Positions 12,120 to 25,487 of a stretch of DNA of 64,000 bases are shown here, one piece after another. The position numbers were made by a program, and so were the translations under genes. The stretch comes from Vicia villosa (lineage: Eukaryota; Streptophyta; Magnoliopsida; Fabales; Fabaceae): NCBI RefSeq assembly GCF_029867415.1, contig NC_081182.1, forward strand, positions 39,895,155-39,959,154, written 5' to 3'. The first letter of the stretch is position 1. Every line of letters starts with the position of its first letter. The notes beneath the pieces are model-generated. The model was not told where the DNA came from and ran no database searches. It saw only the letters and a program-made list of their open reading frames with translations.

Positions 12120-12985
12120 ACCGCAAGAGAAAAATATGGGTGATTTGGTTTGATTCGGTTGGCTTTAAGAAATATATCGAATCAAGTCAAACCAAATTAA
12201 TACGGTTTGGATTTGGTTCGGTTGGTTTGATTTTTTACAAAAAATTTATTGAGTCATAATACACATACAGAGGACAACAGAACTTTGTGTTTAGCCATTA
12301 ATACATTATCAAATGACAACAAAACTCATCATATTTTGACAAGAATTTCTTATTTAATATATAAAACTCAAATTAGACAAAAGTTAAATAAAAAACATAA
12401 AATAGTAGCACAAAATAATATAAAAACATTATAATGAAATAGAAAAAATAGAGGAGAGAAGAAATTAGAGAAGATGAAAAAGAAAGAATAGAAAAGAGGA
12501 GAGGAGAGATTAAAGAAGAAAATTAGGCTCGGTAAAAACGAAATTGGAAGAGAGAATGGTGACATAAAAATGAGAAGATGAAAAATAAAGAACTTAAGAG
12601 AAGAAAGATTAGAGAAGAACATGCGAGATGTACCTAGCAAAGAAGATGAGAAGAAGGCGTGATACTGCTGGGAGAGATTTGAGAAGATTGAAACTGAAAT
12701 CCTAAGTGTGAGGATGAGAAAATTATTTGTAATTGTAAGGTTAAGGTGGAATAGATTTGGGCTTTGGTAGGATGTGGGTTAAGTAAAGTTTAGGTTGTAA
12801 CCTAATGCAGTTTGGTTTGATTTGGTTTGGTTTGCAAAATACAAACTGCAAATCAAATCGAACCATGCGGTTCTGTTAAAAAATGGCTCAAACACATCGG
12901 AATCAAATTATGGTTTTTTGTGATATTTGATTCCGTTTGGTTCAGTATGAGGTTTTCTATTAGGTCGATTCGGTTTTGAACATCC
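12120..12985. mobile_element. hAT-like non-autonomous element, decayed
   Basis: Both ends are rich in the (T)GGTTTGGTTCGGTT vocabulary common in plant non-autonomous hAT elements (12140-12235 and 12805-12975). The right end closes with GAACATCCCTAA, matching the CACCCCTA-type hAT terminus. The left terminus is not intact and no 8-bp TSD was found. The interior (12440-12640) is an A/G-rich low-complexity tract. Confidence 0.5.
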
Positions 12986-13004
12986 CTAATCAGACTATTG
13001 TTTT

Positions 13005-13190
13005 ATGGATAAGGAGATCTCCGATATGGATCTCATTAATGAGGACGATCAATATACTTTCCATTGTTGCAAAATCATTCGTACATCAAATGATAATCAC
13101 AACACTTATTTTTATCTTGAAGCTGATTGGAACGAGTTCAAAAGAGAATGCAACTAAAAAATTGGTGATATTCTTCCAATAGGTCCTTTT
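13005..13190 (+). pseudogene. Possible B3-like DNA-binding domain fragment (weak)
   Basis: An ATG at 13005 opens 50 codons ending ADWNEFKRECN, then a TAA (13155-13157), after which the same frame continues KIGDILPIG. The pattern W-x2-F-x7-K-x-GD-x-L resembles the C-terminal half of plant B3 domains, where a W..F segment precedes a GD turn. There is no N-terminal B3 half, no promoter and one in-frame stop. If real it is a gene fragment, perhaps carried next to the hAT-like element that ends at 12985. It could equally be a chance frame. Confidence 0.25.
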
Positions 13191-13970
13191 ATATCCTCTA
13201 ACTTTTAGGGTTTCAATTGGATAATAGGCCTTGTGAATATTCATTGTTTTGGCCCAAGGAAATGATTATATTCCTTCTCTTTTCCAAGAATCTGCATTAG
13301 ATAGTACAATTAACTTATCATGCAGGGGACAACATGCCATGTGGCAGGTATGCTGCGCAGACAGACAAGCAGCGCACGAAGTTCATTGTTCAACAATATT
13401 TGCAGGTGTTTTTTCTGTAGTGTTTGACCTTAGCCATTCATCTTTCCAAATTTTTCTGCTTCATTCTCCACACTTATGTCGAGATTGTCCTAATGCCAAA
13501 GACCTTCACTCCTTTTAGCATCTTTTAGCTTTAAGTCCTATTGAGAAGTAAGTTTGAATTGATACTCCAATTCTGTTGTGCCAGAACTTATCATCTAAGC
13601 ATTCCTATACAAGTGACAAATACATAAAACTCACAAAAGAGGACATCTATTGTGCTCTACTAAAATTAAATTACAACAACAAAATCTACTAAAATTAACT
13701 TAATAGCTTGTAACTAAGAAATAAAGGCTAGAATCTCTCACAAATAGTCAGTTATCAATTTTCAATTTTTTTTATCTTTTGTCACTTGACTGTATTTTTG
13801 ATAGTTTAGAATTAACAAAATAATTTTTTTTTTAAAATATAAATATTTGTTTTTTTTAGTAATATAGATATATTATAAAAGTATAACCATTTGTTTACTA
13901 AAGAAAAAGAAATTGCAATATTTAGTAAAATTACAACCTAAAAAGAAAGGGTAAAAATTTGAAAAGAAAA
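13191..13970. other. Non-coding spacer with a higher-GC patch
   Basis: 13320-13400 is distinctly richer in GC than its surroundings (CAACATGCCATGTGGCAGG and neighbours). An 89-codon frame (13249-13518) crosses it but has no recognisable domain. From 13560 on the sequence is AT-rich and featureless. Confidence 0.4.
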
Positions 13971-13976
13971 CATTAA

Positions 13977-14476
13977 GGGTCTGTTTGGTTCAAATGAGGG
14001 GGAGGGGGAGGGGAGGGGAGAGATTTTAATGGAGGGAAGAGAATGGGAGGGATTTTTTGTAATTATATATATGTTTGGTTCAAATGAGGGAAAAAATATG
14101 TTTGGTTCAAGAAGGGAATGGAGAGATTTTAATAATAATTTACAATTTTATCCTTGTAATTTTATATAAGTGATATGATATTCAATTGTAAAAATTTCAT
14201 AAATATTTTTTTGGAAATAATATTTGTACAACTGAGTGACTAAAAAGTCATAACTTATAGCATAATATTAAAAAAATTGAGTACACTTGATTCGTATTAT
14301 AACTCTCGACACAAAATAAACTATGCGTTGATAATAACTTTTAAATACATAAAATAAATTATAATAAAACACAAAAAATTATTTCCTCCCCTCCCCTCCT
14401 AAAAAATTGAACCAAACACATTTCATTTTAAATATTTCCTCCCCTCCCCTCGTTCTACCTCGAACCAAACACACCT
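13977..14476. mobile_element. PIF/Harbinger-type (Tourist-like) MITE, 500 bp
   Basis: Terminal inverted repeats GGGTCTGTTTGGTTC (left) and the complement of AGGTGTGTTTGGTTC (right), with TAA on both sides (13974-13976 and 14477-14479). TGTTTGGTTCAA is repeated just inside the left end (14071, 14100), and CCTCCCCTCCCCTC is mirrored by GGGGAGGGGAGGGG. Non-coding. Confidence 0.8.
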
Positions 14477-14479
14477 TAA

Positions 14480-15526
14480 ATTGTGTTGTTGCAATACAAC
14501 ATGAAAAAATAAAATTGTGTTCTTGCAATATAACTTGATGTTTTTTTTTTTAATTAAAAAAATTAACTATTATTTTGTTAGTTGTAATTTATATTCACTT
14601 AACTCAACTATCATTTGAGTTATCCTACTTACTGATTTATAACTATAAACAAATTACTTAACATTAATATACTATGCAAATATACAAATAAATGTTGTAA
14701 ACCAGGAGAAATTATAACACGCATTCATATACTTTAAATAGCACATATCAATTGACCTATAACTTTAATCGATCACCTTGATTCGATCACATGAAATAGA
14801 ATGACAATTAGCAATATACTCTAAATGGGATCGTCCATATAACAAGTGTTTGGCCAAAGAATAAAGCAAATGGTATATCTTTTCTCGCATGTAACTGACA
14901 GTCGCTCACACTTATGGTGAGAATAAATATTTCAATGATAAAGTATTTTCTATTTTAATGTTTTATAAAATATTTGCATTCTAAAATATTTTTTCAAAAT
15001 TAAATAAATAATAGTTAAGTTCAATATAAATTTTATTTACTCCTATAGCCAAAACAGTTAAAGAGCTTTACTCATTTTATAAGCTTTATATTTTTATTTA
15101 ATTGATAATTACTTTTAGTAGCTAGATTAACTAAAGCTCCCATTAAAGTCATGGAAGTCTGGTACGGATAATTCCTCCAATTATTGATTTTCTTTATTGG
15201 ACATTTGTGATGCGACAGGTTAACTTTCGGTTGCTATCAAGTGTGGCTTCCATTCTTTTCTTCAGCTATATATGATGGAGTGGAGTGGAAGATTTGAAAT
15301 TTGAAGAGGAACGTAGAAAGTGAATTCAGTTCTTAATTGGTTACAAGGGGAATTCAAATTTCACGTGATTACTTGAATATGACTGCTTTTGTTGTTGCTA
15401 GAATAAGGACCAAAATTGACGCGTTTAAGTATTCTTAATTTTAGTAATTTTTTTTAATATAGCTTAGATATACTAATTATTTAATGAATTTAAAAAATAA
15501 AATATATTTATAATTTGTTTTGGAGG

Positions 15527-15530
<4 letters not shown>
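14480..15530. other. Non-coding spacer
   Basis: No gene, splice pattern or transposon terminus recognised. 15140-15420 is less AT-rich but has no open frame of note. Confidence 0.5.

Positions 15531-15531
<1 letters not shown>

Positions 15532-15622
<91 letters not shown>
15532..15622. repeat. (TA)n microsatellite, about 90 bp
   Basis: Uninterrupted TA dinucleotides. Confidence 0.98.
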
Positions 15623-15625
<3 letters not shown>

Positions 15626-15822
15626 ATAACTTAAGATATTAATAAAAATATATTAAAATTAAAAACATTTTTTATAAAAATTATTTTTTCTAAAAAAGAA
15701 AAATATATTCTTTTGTAAATATTGGACCATCATTTTATTTGGCGGAAGCCTCTATTTCCTTAGTATATATTATGAAGAAAATCATTTGAGAGAATTTAGA
15801 AGAAAGATAAGTACTTTATTGT

Positions 15823-16490
15823 AGGGGTGTTCATGGATTGGGTAAACTCAATAAATCCAATAAAACTCATTCAAACCAACCTAAAAAAGTGGGTTGGGTC
15901 GAGTTATTGGGTGAATACGGTTTTCAAAAATGAAAACTCATTCAAAATAATTGGGTTATGGTAAACTCACACCCAATCCACAAAACCATTGAGTTATTAA
16001 GTGATTATATTTTTTCTCTTTTTTTGTAATTTGACAAGTGATGACTTTAATGTTTTTAATTTTGCTTGCTTCAATTTCAACCTTTTGAACATCTTTTATT
16101 TAGTAAGTAATGATTTTAACTTGTTTAGGATGTCACACTTTTATTGTTTTGATGCTAATTCTAGTAAGTTGCATGTGTTTTATGCAATTTTAGATTTTAC
16201 TATAATGCAACTTTGATTTTTATAAATATATGTTTATGATAAATTTCATTGTACATTTGGACATTTGATGTTTAAAAAAATAGCACCAATATGTTAAACT
16301 ATTTATTAAGAAAAAATGTGACATATCATTAATAATTATATAAGAAAAAAAATATTGGGTAACTCACTATCCAACCCAATCTAACCCAATAATATTGTGG
16401 GTGGTTATTTTACCTCACCCAAACCAGTGTACCATGTACAGGTTGGGTTATGGTTTTGACAAAATTCAATCCAAATTGAGTATTAGGAGT
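15823..16490. mobile_element. hAT-like non-autonomous element, right end lost
   Basis: Opens with TAGGGGTGTTCATGGATTGG, a common plant hAT-MITE terminus, and has GGGTTGGGT/ACCCAACCC vocabulary at both sides (15840-15975 and 16370-16455). A matching inverted terminus and TSD were not found on the right. Confidence 0.5.
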
Positions 16491-16499
16491 ATTCTTGCC

Positions 16500-17865
16500 A
16501 AGTTACAAAAACATTAGAAAAATCGCAACAGCAACGTAAGTTAAACAAGAAATGGGATCCTTACAAAACTCATAAAAATTACAGTTGGAATGAGGAATAT
16601 CTCCTAAAAAAGACCATTTCCAAACTTTCAACTTAATAGCCCAAATCAAATCTGAAACATTGCAGACCGCATTGTTACACATAATATCATTCCCGAGCTT
16701 TCAGATGCTCCACAAAATTGCAAACCACACAACTCCTTCTTTTTCTTTTTTTCAAATTTTTACTCTTTAACATTATTAAACTGGCTAAGGAAGTTCTTCC
16801 ACATTATCCTTCCATCCCTCCTAGATGTACCTAACCACTCCTCCAGATTCTCCCAAATTATCTTAGCTACCTTACATTTAAAGAAAACATGATCCAAGCT
16901 TTCGTTTTGCTGAAAACATAAAAAGCAAGAAAAATTGAGGGAAGGTGTTACGATTCCTCTTTTTCGAAGTTGATCCTTGCTCGAGAGCCTGTTGAGAAAA
17001 CTCCTCCACCAGAAAGCTCTAACTCTGAACGAAATATGAACTTTCCATAATTTGACAAAAGCTTCAATCTTGTATTCGTCTTGCTCTACAGTGTTTCACT
17101 CTCCTCTGTAATGAATTCATAGCCATATTTGACAATAAAATTCAGCATACAGATCTGGTAACCACACTATATAGTTATCTGCTGCACCGCTTAGAGGGCC
17201 TGCATTAACCAGAAAAATAAGAAGTTCTTGCATTCTAATCTGTAAATTATCTTCCAAAGGACCTACAATCACGAAGCCTCCCCAATTCCAAATATTTTTA
17301 TTCCAGCTCCCCATACTAGCCACTACCTCTTCCTTCTTGTTACTAATAAGATACATATCTTGAAATATATGACGCAAACTAGAACTTTGACTTCAAGTTG
17401 TCGTCCAAAAGGGGGTTATGTTGCCATCTGTTATGTTAAACTTAGGATTGCCTGCAAGATCAAAAATAAAGCCATTGTGTCTCTTATCTATATTCACTAA
17501 ATCCTTCCACCATGAGAATTCATGATCCTTGCAAATAGAACTTTTTCCTCTCAAAATTTTGTGGGTGATGTTCTCGTATCTTGCCTTCAAAAGCTCCAAC
17601 CATAAAGACTCTTTCTCCATCTCCATTTGAGCAACAAGGCTAAATTGAATTCTTCTATACTTCTCACCCCAAGTCCTCCTAACCAATTTGGTTTGCAAAC
17701 TTGTCTCCACCCGACCTGGTGAATTCTCATCCTCTCCTTCAAAGCGCTCCAAAGAAACCTTGATTGCATTTCCTCTATTTCTCTTCAAATCTTCATCGGC
17801 GCTTTGTAAAAAGACAAGAGAAATATCATTAAACTACTGATTTTAGGCGAGTGGTCCTACCTCCT
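16500..17865 (-). pseudogene. LINE (non-LTR retrotransposon) ORF2 3' relic
   Basis: On the minus strand, the end of a plant LINE ORF2. The segment QSRFLWSALKER, then GGLGVRSIEEFNLALLLKWR (17587-17769) is the hallmark block after the reverse transcriptase. LWLELLKARY follows in another frame (17393-17620). Further downstream is a zf-RVT-type zinc motif, CFLC and then DHVFFKC (about 16860-16930), followed by KIIWENL. At least two frameshifts separate the blocks, so it is dead. A related LINE tail lies at 54480-54905; both share TACAAAACTCATAAAAATT. Confidence 0.85.
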
Positions 17866-18850
17866 AAAGAAAACAATCTTCTTTTTCACTTGCTTAACCT
17901 CGCACTAATTTATCCAACAGCGGCTTCCACGTGTTGATTCTCTCCGAATTTGAGCCTATAGGAATATCAAGGAAAGAAAAAGCTTTTTCTTCAATCCTGC
18001 AAGGAAAAAAAATTGGCAACCGCAAACAAAAAATGAATACTTATGTTAATTTCAATAACTACGCTCTTATGAAAATTGACATCAATCCTTCTATTTTGGA
18101 AAAGGAAAAGTGGGAGAGTTTTCCTGTCGGGAGGCCAAACTGAGACGATATCACACTTTTCCATCACTTGCTTGCCGAACCGAGGAAATAGATGATTTAT
18201 TTATTTTTTATAAAAAAAACACCATCATGAAAAGATTTCCAATCGGTTGTTTGGTCAGTCGAGAGAATAAGTTGTATTTTTTAAAATAAAATACAAAATT
18301 GCAGTTGTTGAAAATTGAAGTCTATACTAACGCCACTTTCTCTAATGATTAATTGTCCAACTGAGGGGATAAATAATTTTTTTAAGTAAAAAAAGACATC
18401 TATTAAAATAGATTTCACTTCGACCCAATATTCAATTAGTGTAAAGAGTCGTTAAAAAATCTATATTTTGTAGTAATGACATTTTCTCCTTGTGAAATCG
18501 ATAATCACTTTCAACGACCCGTTCAAGCAACAATAACTCATATTTTCAAAAATAGGTAATTAAATTAATCTTTTTGTAATTTAATTTTACTTTCATTTAT
18601 TATATTAAAATTTTATTTAACCTATATCTTATAATTTTACTTTTGTTAACTTTATTAAATATCTATTTTTTCTAATAACAATTTAATAAAATGAATTTTA
18701 TAATTTACATGAAATAATAAAGAAATAGTAATAATTTATAAAATAATATAAATAATTAATTAATTATAATTTCATAATTAAAAATTCAAAGAAAAAAAGC
18801 AATTGGCCAATACTTTGAACTTTTATAGATATTAATTTTTATAAATATGT
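17866..18850. other. Non-coding spacer
   Basis: The left part (to about 18150) may be further LINE debris. The rest is AT-rich without recognisable features. Confidence 0.45.
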
Positions 18851-18852
18851 AG

Positions 18853-18856
<4 letters not shown>

Positions 18857-18910
<54 letters not shown>
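18857..18910. repeat. (AAT)n microsatellite
   Basis: About 18 TAA units in a row, followed by a short (TA)n. Confidence 0.95.
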
Positions 18911-18994
18911 GATTAAATTAGTGAATAATATATATATATATAAAAAATAGAATAATTGGTTCACTTTAATTTAAACTTAAACAATCGATTTATT

Positions 18995-19215
18995 TTAAAA
19001 AAAATAAAGGTGCGCAAAGATATTGGTGGGGCACATAGGAGGATGATAGTAAAATGAATCAAAGTATGGAGCAGTACAAGAAATGGTACAGAGTATATCT
19101 CCAGTCCTGTCCACTACACCGACTCCCACCAATAACAACTCCAACTGCCGTTCACGTCTGCGCAAATCACACCCATGGGTCATACTCATGGCATCCAGAT
19201 TGGATATGCCTTTAA
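18995..19215 (-). other. Unidentified GC-richer island with a 64-codon frame
   Basis: This patch is clearly richer in GC than the DNA on both sides. On the minus strand it holds an open frame of 64 codons (18995-19189) beginning MSMTHGCDLRRRERQLELLL. I recognise no domain. It may be an exon-like fragment captured or left behind by a transposon, or chance. Confidence 0.25.
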
Positions 19216-19504
19216 GCCGGAAAATTCATCATTGTTTCTAGTTCTATCATAACTTGCATTTTTTATACTAGTATTACTCTCATCTTACTTATAATTATTT
19301 TATAATTGTTCATTTTCATTTTCTGAGTCATGATCCATGTCAAAGTATTTTTTGAAGACGACTTATCATAATTATTGGTTAAAATTGATGTTGTTACACA
19401 ATTATCAAAGTTTTGTCACCAAAATTGATGAATCATAGGTGAAGGTTAACGTGAAGAACTAACTATATTTATTGATTTATGGTGAATTAAAAATGACCCA
19501 AAAT

Positions 19505-20400
19505 TGATGACTGTATTTTGTTTTAAAAATTTGATTTTACTGTATTTTGGATTAAAAATTTGATTTTACTGTATTTTGGATTAAAAATTTAATTTTACTG
19601 TATTTTTAAAAAACGTGATTTCACTATATATTTAAAAAAAATTGATTTTACGGTGTTTTAAAAAAATTGATTTTACTATATTTTGAAAAAACTCATTTTT
19701 ATTGTATTTTGAAAATTTTGATTTCCGTTTTTTTGAAAAACTCGATTTTAATGTAGTTTTTTAATACTCGAGTTTTTCTAAAAATATAGTAAAATCAAGT
19801 TTTTTTCCCAATTACGATAAAATCGTGTCTTTCCAAAAATACATTAATCATGTTTTTTAAAAATAAAGTAAAATCATATTTTTTGAAAATACAGTAAAAT
19901 TAATTTTTTTTTATAAATACTGTAAAATAAGGTATTTTTGAAAATACTGTACAATCGAGTTTTACTAAAATTACAGTAAACTCAAGTTTTTTCCAAAATT
20001 AGAGTAAAATCCAGTTTTTTTAAAAATACAGTAAAATTGAGTTTTTTTACAATACAGTAAATTTTGGTTTTTTAAAAATACAGTAAAATCGAGTTTTTCT
20101 AAAAATACACAAATCAATTTTTTTTCCCAATTACGATAAAATCGTGTCTTTTCAAAAATACAGTAAAATCAAGTTTTTTTAAAAATATAGTAAAATCAAG
20201 TTTTTTTAAAAAATACAGTAAAATCAAGTTTTTTTAAAATACAGTAAAATTAGGTTTCTTGAAAATACAGTAAGATCGAGTTTTTTTGAAAATACAGTAA
20301 AATCAAGTTTTTCAGAAATTACAGTAAAATCAAGTTTTTCTAAAATTACAGTAAAATCAAGTTTTTGAAAATACAGTAAAATCGTGTTTTTTTTCTTCTG
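19505..20400. repeat. Minisatellite of about 30 bp that inverts at its centre
   Basis: A degenerate unit of about 27-33 bp is repeated across 900 bp. From 19505 to about 19765 it reads GATTTTACTGTATTTT. From about 19770 to 20400 it reads as the reverse complement, AAAATACAGTAAAATC, usually followed by AAGTTTTT. The switch lies at an ACTCGAGTTTTTCT phrase near 19772. The left arm is about 260 bp and the right about 630 bp. No terminal repeats of a transposon were found around it. Confidence 0.85.
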
Positions 20401-20519
20401 AAAATATAGTTAAAAAATCTAGTGTTTTTTGAGAAATATGAAATATTGAATAATTCTGAAAATGTAAAACAAATATTTTATACAAAATATTTATTTAAAA
20501 AATAAATATTTTAAGTTAA

Positions 20520-20672
20520 TTTTTTGTATGGATGGGTATTCATATACTAAAATGATCTAAATGGAAGGATTGGATGGATTTTATTCTTAATGGATGGATT
20601 GGATTAGATTGAATATTTTTAAGGAAGTTTAAGTGGATTGTTAATGGACTAATGGATTATTTTGATCCATCC

Positions 20673-20675
<3 letters not shown>
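20520..20675. mobile_element. GGATGGAT-rich relic, possibly hAT-derived
   Basis: ATGGATGGATTGGATTAGATT and related TGGATTATTTTGATCCATCC repeats resemble the terminal vocabulary of non-autonomous hAT elements. No TSD was found and a (TA)n run truncates it. Confidence 0.3.

Positions 20676-20727
<52 letters not shown>
20676..20727. repeat. (TA)n microsatellite, left of the hairpin MITE
   Basis: About 52 bp of TA directly abutting the MITE, and continuous in kind with the run on its other side. Confidence 0.95.
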
Positions 20728-22259
<1,532 letters not shown>

Positions 22260-22699
22260 ATTCACTACAAGAAATCTTCTCCCCAGCGACATATATTAGC
22301 GACGTGGAAAACACGTGGCTCCAGATTTCTTGTTGCAACGTGACAATCACCTCGCAAGGTATTTTTTAATATTAAATAACTTTATTGCTATAAAGTAATC
22401 AGAAGTCATGCATTGGGTTATGTGAAAAAAGGTTGCGACGTGGGATACACGTCGCTACATTAAATTTATAAATTAATTCATTAAAAGCCATAACGTTCAA
22501 ATGGAGGGAATATTCAAATTTTTAAAAATTTGGTTGTGACGTTGGAAACACGTCCCAACCTTTAGAAACCAAACACAATGTTCCACTGAAGTGACATATT
22601 GGCAGCTTTGCAGGCAGAGACATTAATGAGTGTTACCATTGCCATGTTGCGACGTGTTTCTCACGTGGCAAATAACGATGTGAATCTCATGTCGCTACA

Positions 22700-23630
22700 T
22701 TGAGTATTTATGTACCCAATTCACTTCACTCCACCACCATACATGAACGCTCATTTTCATTTTCTCTTCAAAACGAAACCCAGAACGCAACATTCTCTCC
22801 CAAAATCCAACCCTTCTCTCCCAAAATTAATTCAATCCAAAATATTTTTTTTATATCAAAGGTAATTAAGGTTACATCATTATTTTCTTATAGTTTCATT
22901 CTATATTTTGTTTTTAATTTTTGATTTTTTTTGTATAGATTTAGTAGATTGAATAAGCTGGTGGAGTAGATTGAAGAAGAGGTAAGTTATTTTTTTCTAT
23001 TGTAGTATATTTTTAATAGATTTATTAGGTTATTTTTGTATAGATTTTAAAGAGATAAGTTTTTTAATAGATTTATTAGGTATATTTTTTAATAGATTTA
23101 TTAGGTTATATTAAAATAAAATTAGATATGTTTGTTGTACTAATAATGTTTATTGAAAATAAAATTTGTAATGTTTATTAGATATGTTTGTTGAAAATAA
23201 AATTTGTAAATAAAATTAGATAATGTTTATTAGATATGTTTTTTGAAAATAAAATTTGTAATGTTTGCTGTACTGAGTATGAATTTTGGGTTATGAATGG
23301 AAGTAGGTGTTAGAAACATATCTAATAGAGTATAAACATATCTAATAGATTATATTAAAACTGTTATTAAAATTATTATATATTAATATTATTAAAATGG
23401 ATTTTTTGTTTATTATTTTACAATATATAAAATAGATTATTATAAATATTAATATAATTTTAAAACGAATATAATAATTATATATATTATAAAATTTTCA
23501 TTTTTAAGAATATAATATAGATATATATTATAAAGTTTTAAATAGATTATTATAACTTAAACAAATTTAATATATTCAAAACTAATATAATAGTTATATA
23601 TATTATAAAGTTTTAATTTTTAATTTTTAT

Positions 23631-23662
<32 letters not shown>

Positions 23663-23860
23663 TGAGGCAATTGCCGAGACCAAATCTGACACGGGAACAA
23701 ACTGAATTAATAAGGCAATTGGCGAGACGCGGAAGTGAGGCCCAGATGGAGATGATGCGGAAGAAGCAATCTGATATGGAGCAACAGTATGCGCGACAGA
23801 TAGAGGACATTCTGAAGAAACAAGCTGAGATGGATTTTAATCCTGATAATTAACCGATTG
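22700..23860 (+). other. Transcription-unit-like interior of the CACTA element
   Basis: The interior looks like a spliced gene reduced to its edges. A C-rich, A/G-poor leader (22715-22861) looks like a 5' UTR and ends at a good donor (AAAG/GTAATT). A short exon-like piece, 22939-22981, sits between TTGTATAG and GTAAGT. A 63-codon frame (23662-23853) follows. It starts MRQLPRPNLTREQTEL and is rich in E, K, Q, M and R, as in a coiled coil. I do not recognise the protein. It may be the C-terminal remnant of the element's own transposase-associated protein. Splicing is inferred from consensus only. Confidence 0.4.
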
Positions 23861-24384
23861 ATGATGATGCCTCTTAAAAATATTTTGTATTTTATTTGTT
23901 TTAAATTTATATTTATGTAACTTATTCTACATTTTAATTCATTAAAATATTAGTTTTAAATTTTTAGTTTTATTTAATTGAATTTATTATATATAAATTT
24001 TATTATATATAAATTTTATTATATAAATTTTATTATATATAAATTTTATTATATAAATTAATTAATTTATTATATAAAAATACAATTAATCCTGCGTGAT
24101 TAAATTTTTTATAAAAAAATAGCATTCAAAGTAGCGACGTGAGATCCACGTCGCTATAAAAGTCAAAAGCACACTTCCCCACATCTGACACACCTGCTCT
24201 GCGTGCAGGGAGATGTTTCTCATATAACTTTATTGCGACGTGGGAGTCACGTCGCTACGTTCTGACGTGGTGTCCATGTCACTACTGAGTTGCCACACGT
24301 GCTCCTGCGACATAGCAGCACACGTCGCTATTGTTTGGTTATGACGTGATTGTTAATGTTGCGACGTGGGATCTACGTCGCTGC

Positions 24385-25455
24385 TAGGGGTGTAAGCGGG
24401 TCAAAAAAATCCAATTAAACCGATAATCCAAACCAAACCAACCCGAAATTAAACCGATTATTATTGGTTTGGTTTAAAAACCGAACCAAACCAATAAAAA
24501 CCGATGTGGTTTGGTTCGATTCTCGGATTTAGTTTTTAGGAACCGCCAATCCGATGAACCGAACCAATGGAAATAATGACGCTTTAAATATTTTATTCTA
24601 CCCATCATTAAACTCAATTTTTTTATCGGTCCAACTATTATCCATCTTTGTTTACACTTCCTTCCTTTAAGCAAAACACGCATCTAGAATCAAACTCTAA
24701 AGCATAGACAATAGAAACCATAAGTCACAAAAGTTATGCTTTCACAGAACTGCTGCTCTTGCTGCCCACAACTATTGTTCCTTTCACTACTGTCATTATG
24801 ATATGTTATGGTCGTCTTCTTCGTATTCAAGTTCTCTTTGTTAATTTTCATATATTTTTGTACCTTTTTTTTCTTCTTTTTCTTCATCAAAACTCATTTA
24901 GATCTTGTTACAAAATAGTTTTGATGTGTGTTTGAGGTGTGAAACATGTTAATGAATGTGTGTTTTGTTATATTCTATATGTTAAGCTTTGAAATCCCTT
25001 TCCAACTTTCTGATACTAAGTGTTAACTTTTATATTTGATAGGAAACTTGCAAAGGAAATGATGTCACTATTTCGTATGGAATAAGAGCAACTTGTAATT
25101 TGTTTGAACAAATATAGCATGAAACATATTATTTTAAAAAATAATAGTATAAAATACACCAAAAATACGATAATGGAGAATATACAGATGAATATAATGT
25201 TTAAAAAAATAATAGTATAAAATACACCAAAAAACACGATAATGGAGAATATACGGATGAATATAATATTTAAAAAAATAAATATTGTAAACCGATCAAC
25301 CAAACCAAACCAAACCGAACCAAACCGGTTAGTTTGGTTCGGTTCCATTTTTGAAAAATGTTGAAAATCGAACCAAACCAAACCAATGGAAATATCATTG
25401 GTTCGGACCTTTTTTCAACCAAAAACCGGTCCAAACCGATCCGATTACACCCCTA
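24385..25455. mobile_element. hAT-type non-autonomous element nested in the CACTA element
   Basis: Starts TAGGGGTGTAAGCGGGTC and ends GATCCGATTACACCCCTA, with an exact 8-bp TSD GTCGCTGC on both sides (24377-24384 and 25456-25463). Both subterminal zones are dense in AACCAAACCAAACCG motifs. 1071 bp, with no transposase frame. It landed inside one of the CACTA element's GCGACGTG palindromes, so it is the younger insertion. Confidence 0.95.
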
Positions 25456-25487
25456 GTCGCTGCAGAGCAGTTTTTTTTGTAGTGATT

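Larger units (their letters stand above)
22263..25484 (+). mobile_element. Non-autonomous CACTA element with subterminal palindromes
   Basis: Ends with CACTACAAGAAA on the left and its inverted partner TTTTTTTTGTAGTG on the right. It is flanked by a 3-bp TSD ATT (22260-22262 and 25485-25487), the CACTA (En/Spm) signature. Both subterminal zones carry a palindromic repeat GCGACGTGGGATCCACGTCGC in diverged copies (left at about 22298, 22434, 22533, 22646; right at about 24132, 24233, 24359). Without the 1071-bp hAT element inserted in it, it was about 2.14 kb. No TNP2-type transposase frame is present. Confidence 0.92.

Noticed and set aside
12368..12640. 90-residue Phe/Ser/Leu-rich frame on the minus strand
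   Set aside because: It is produced by an A/G-rich low-complexity tract inside the hAT-like element.
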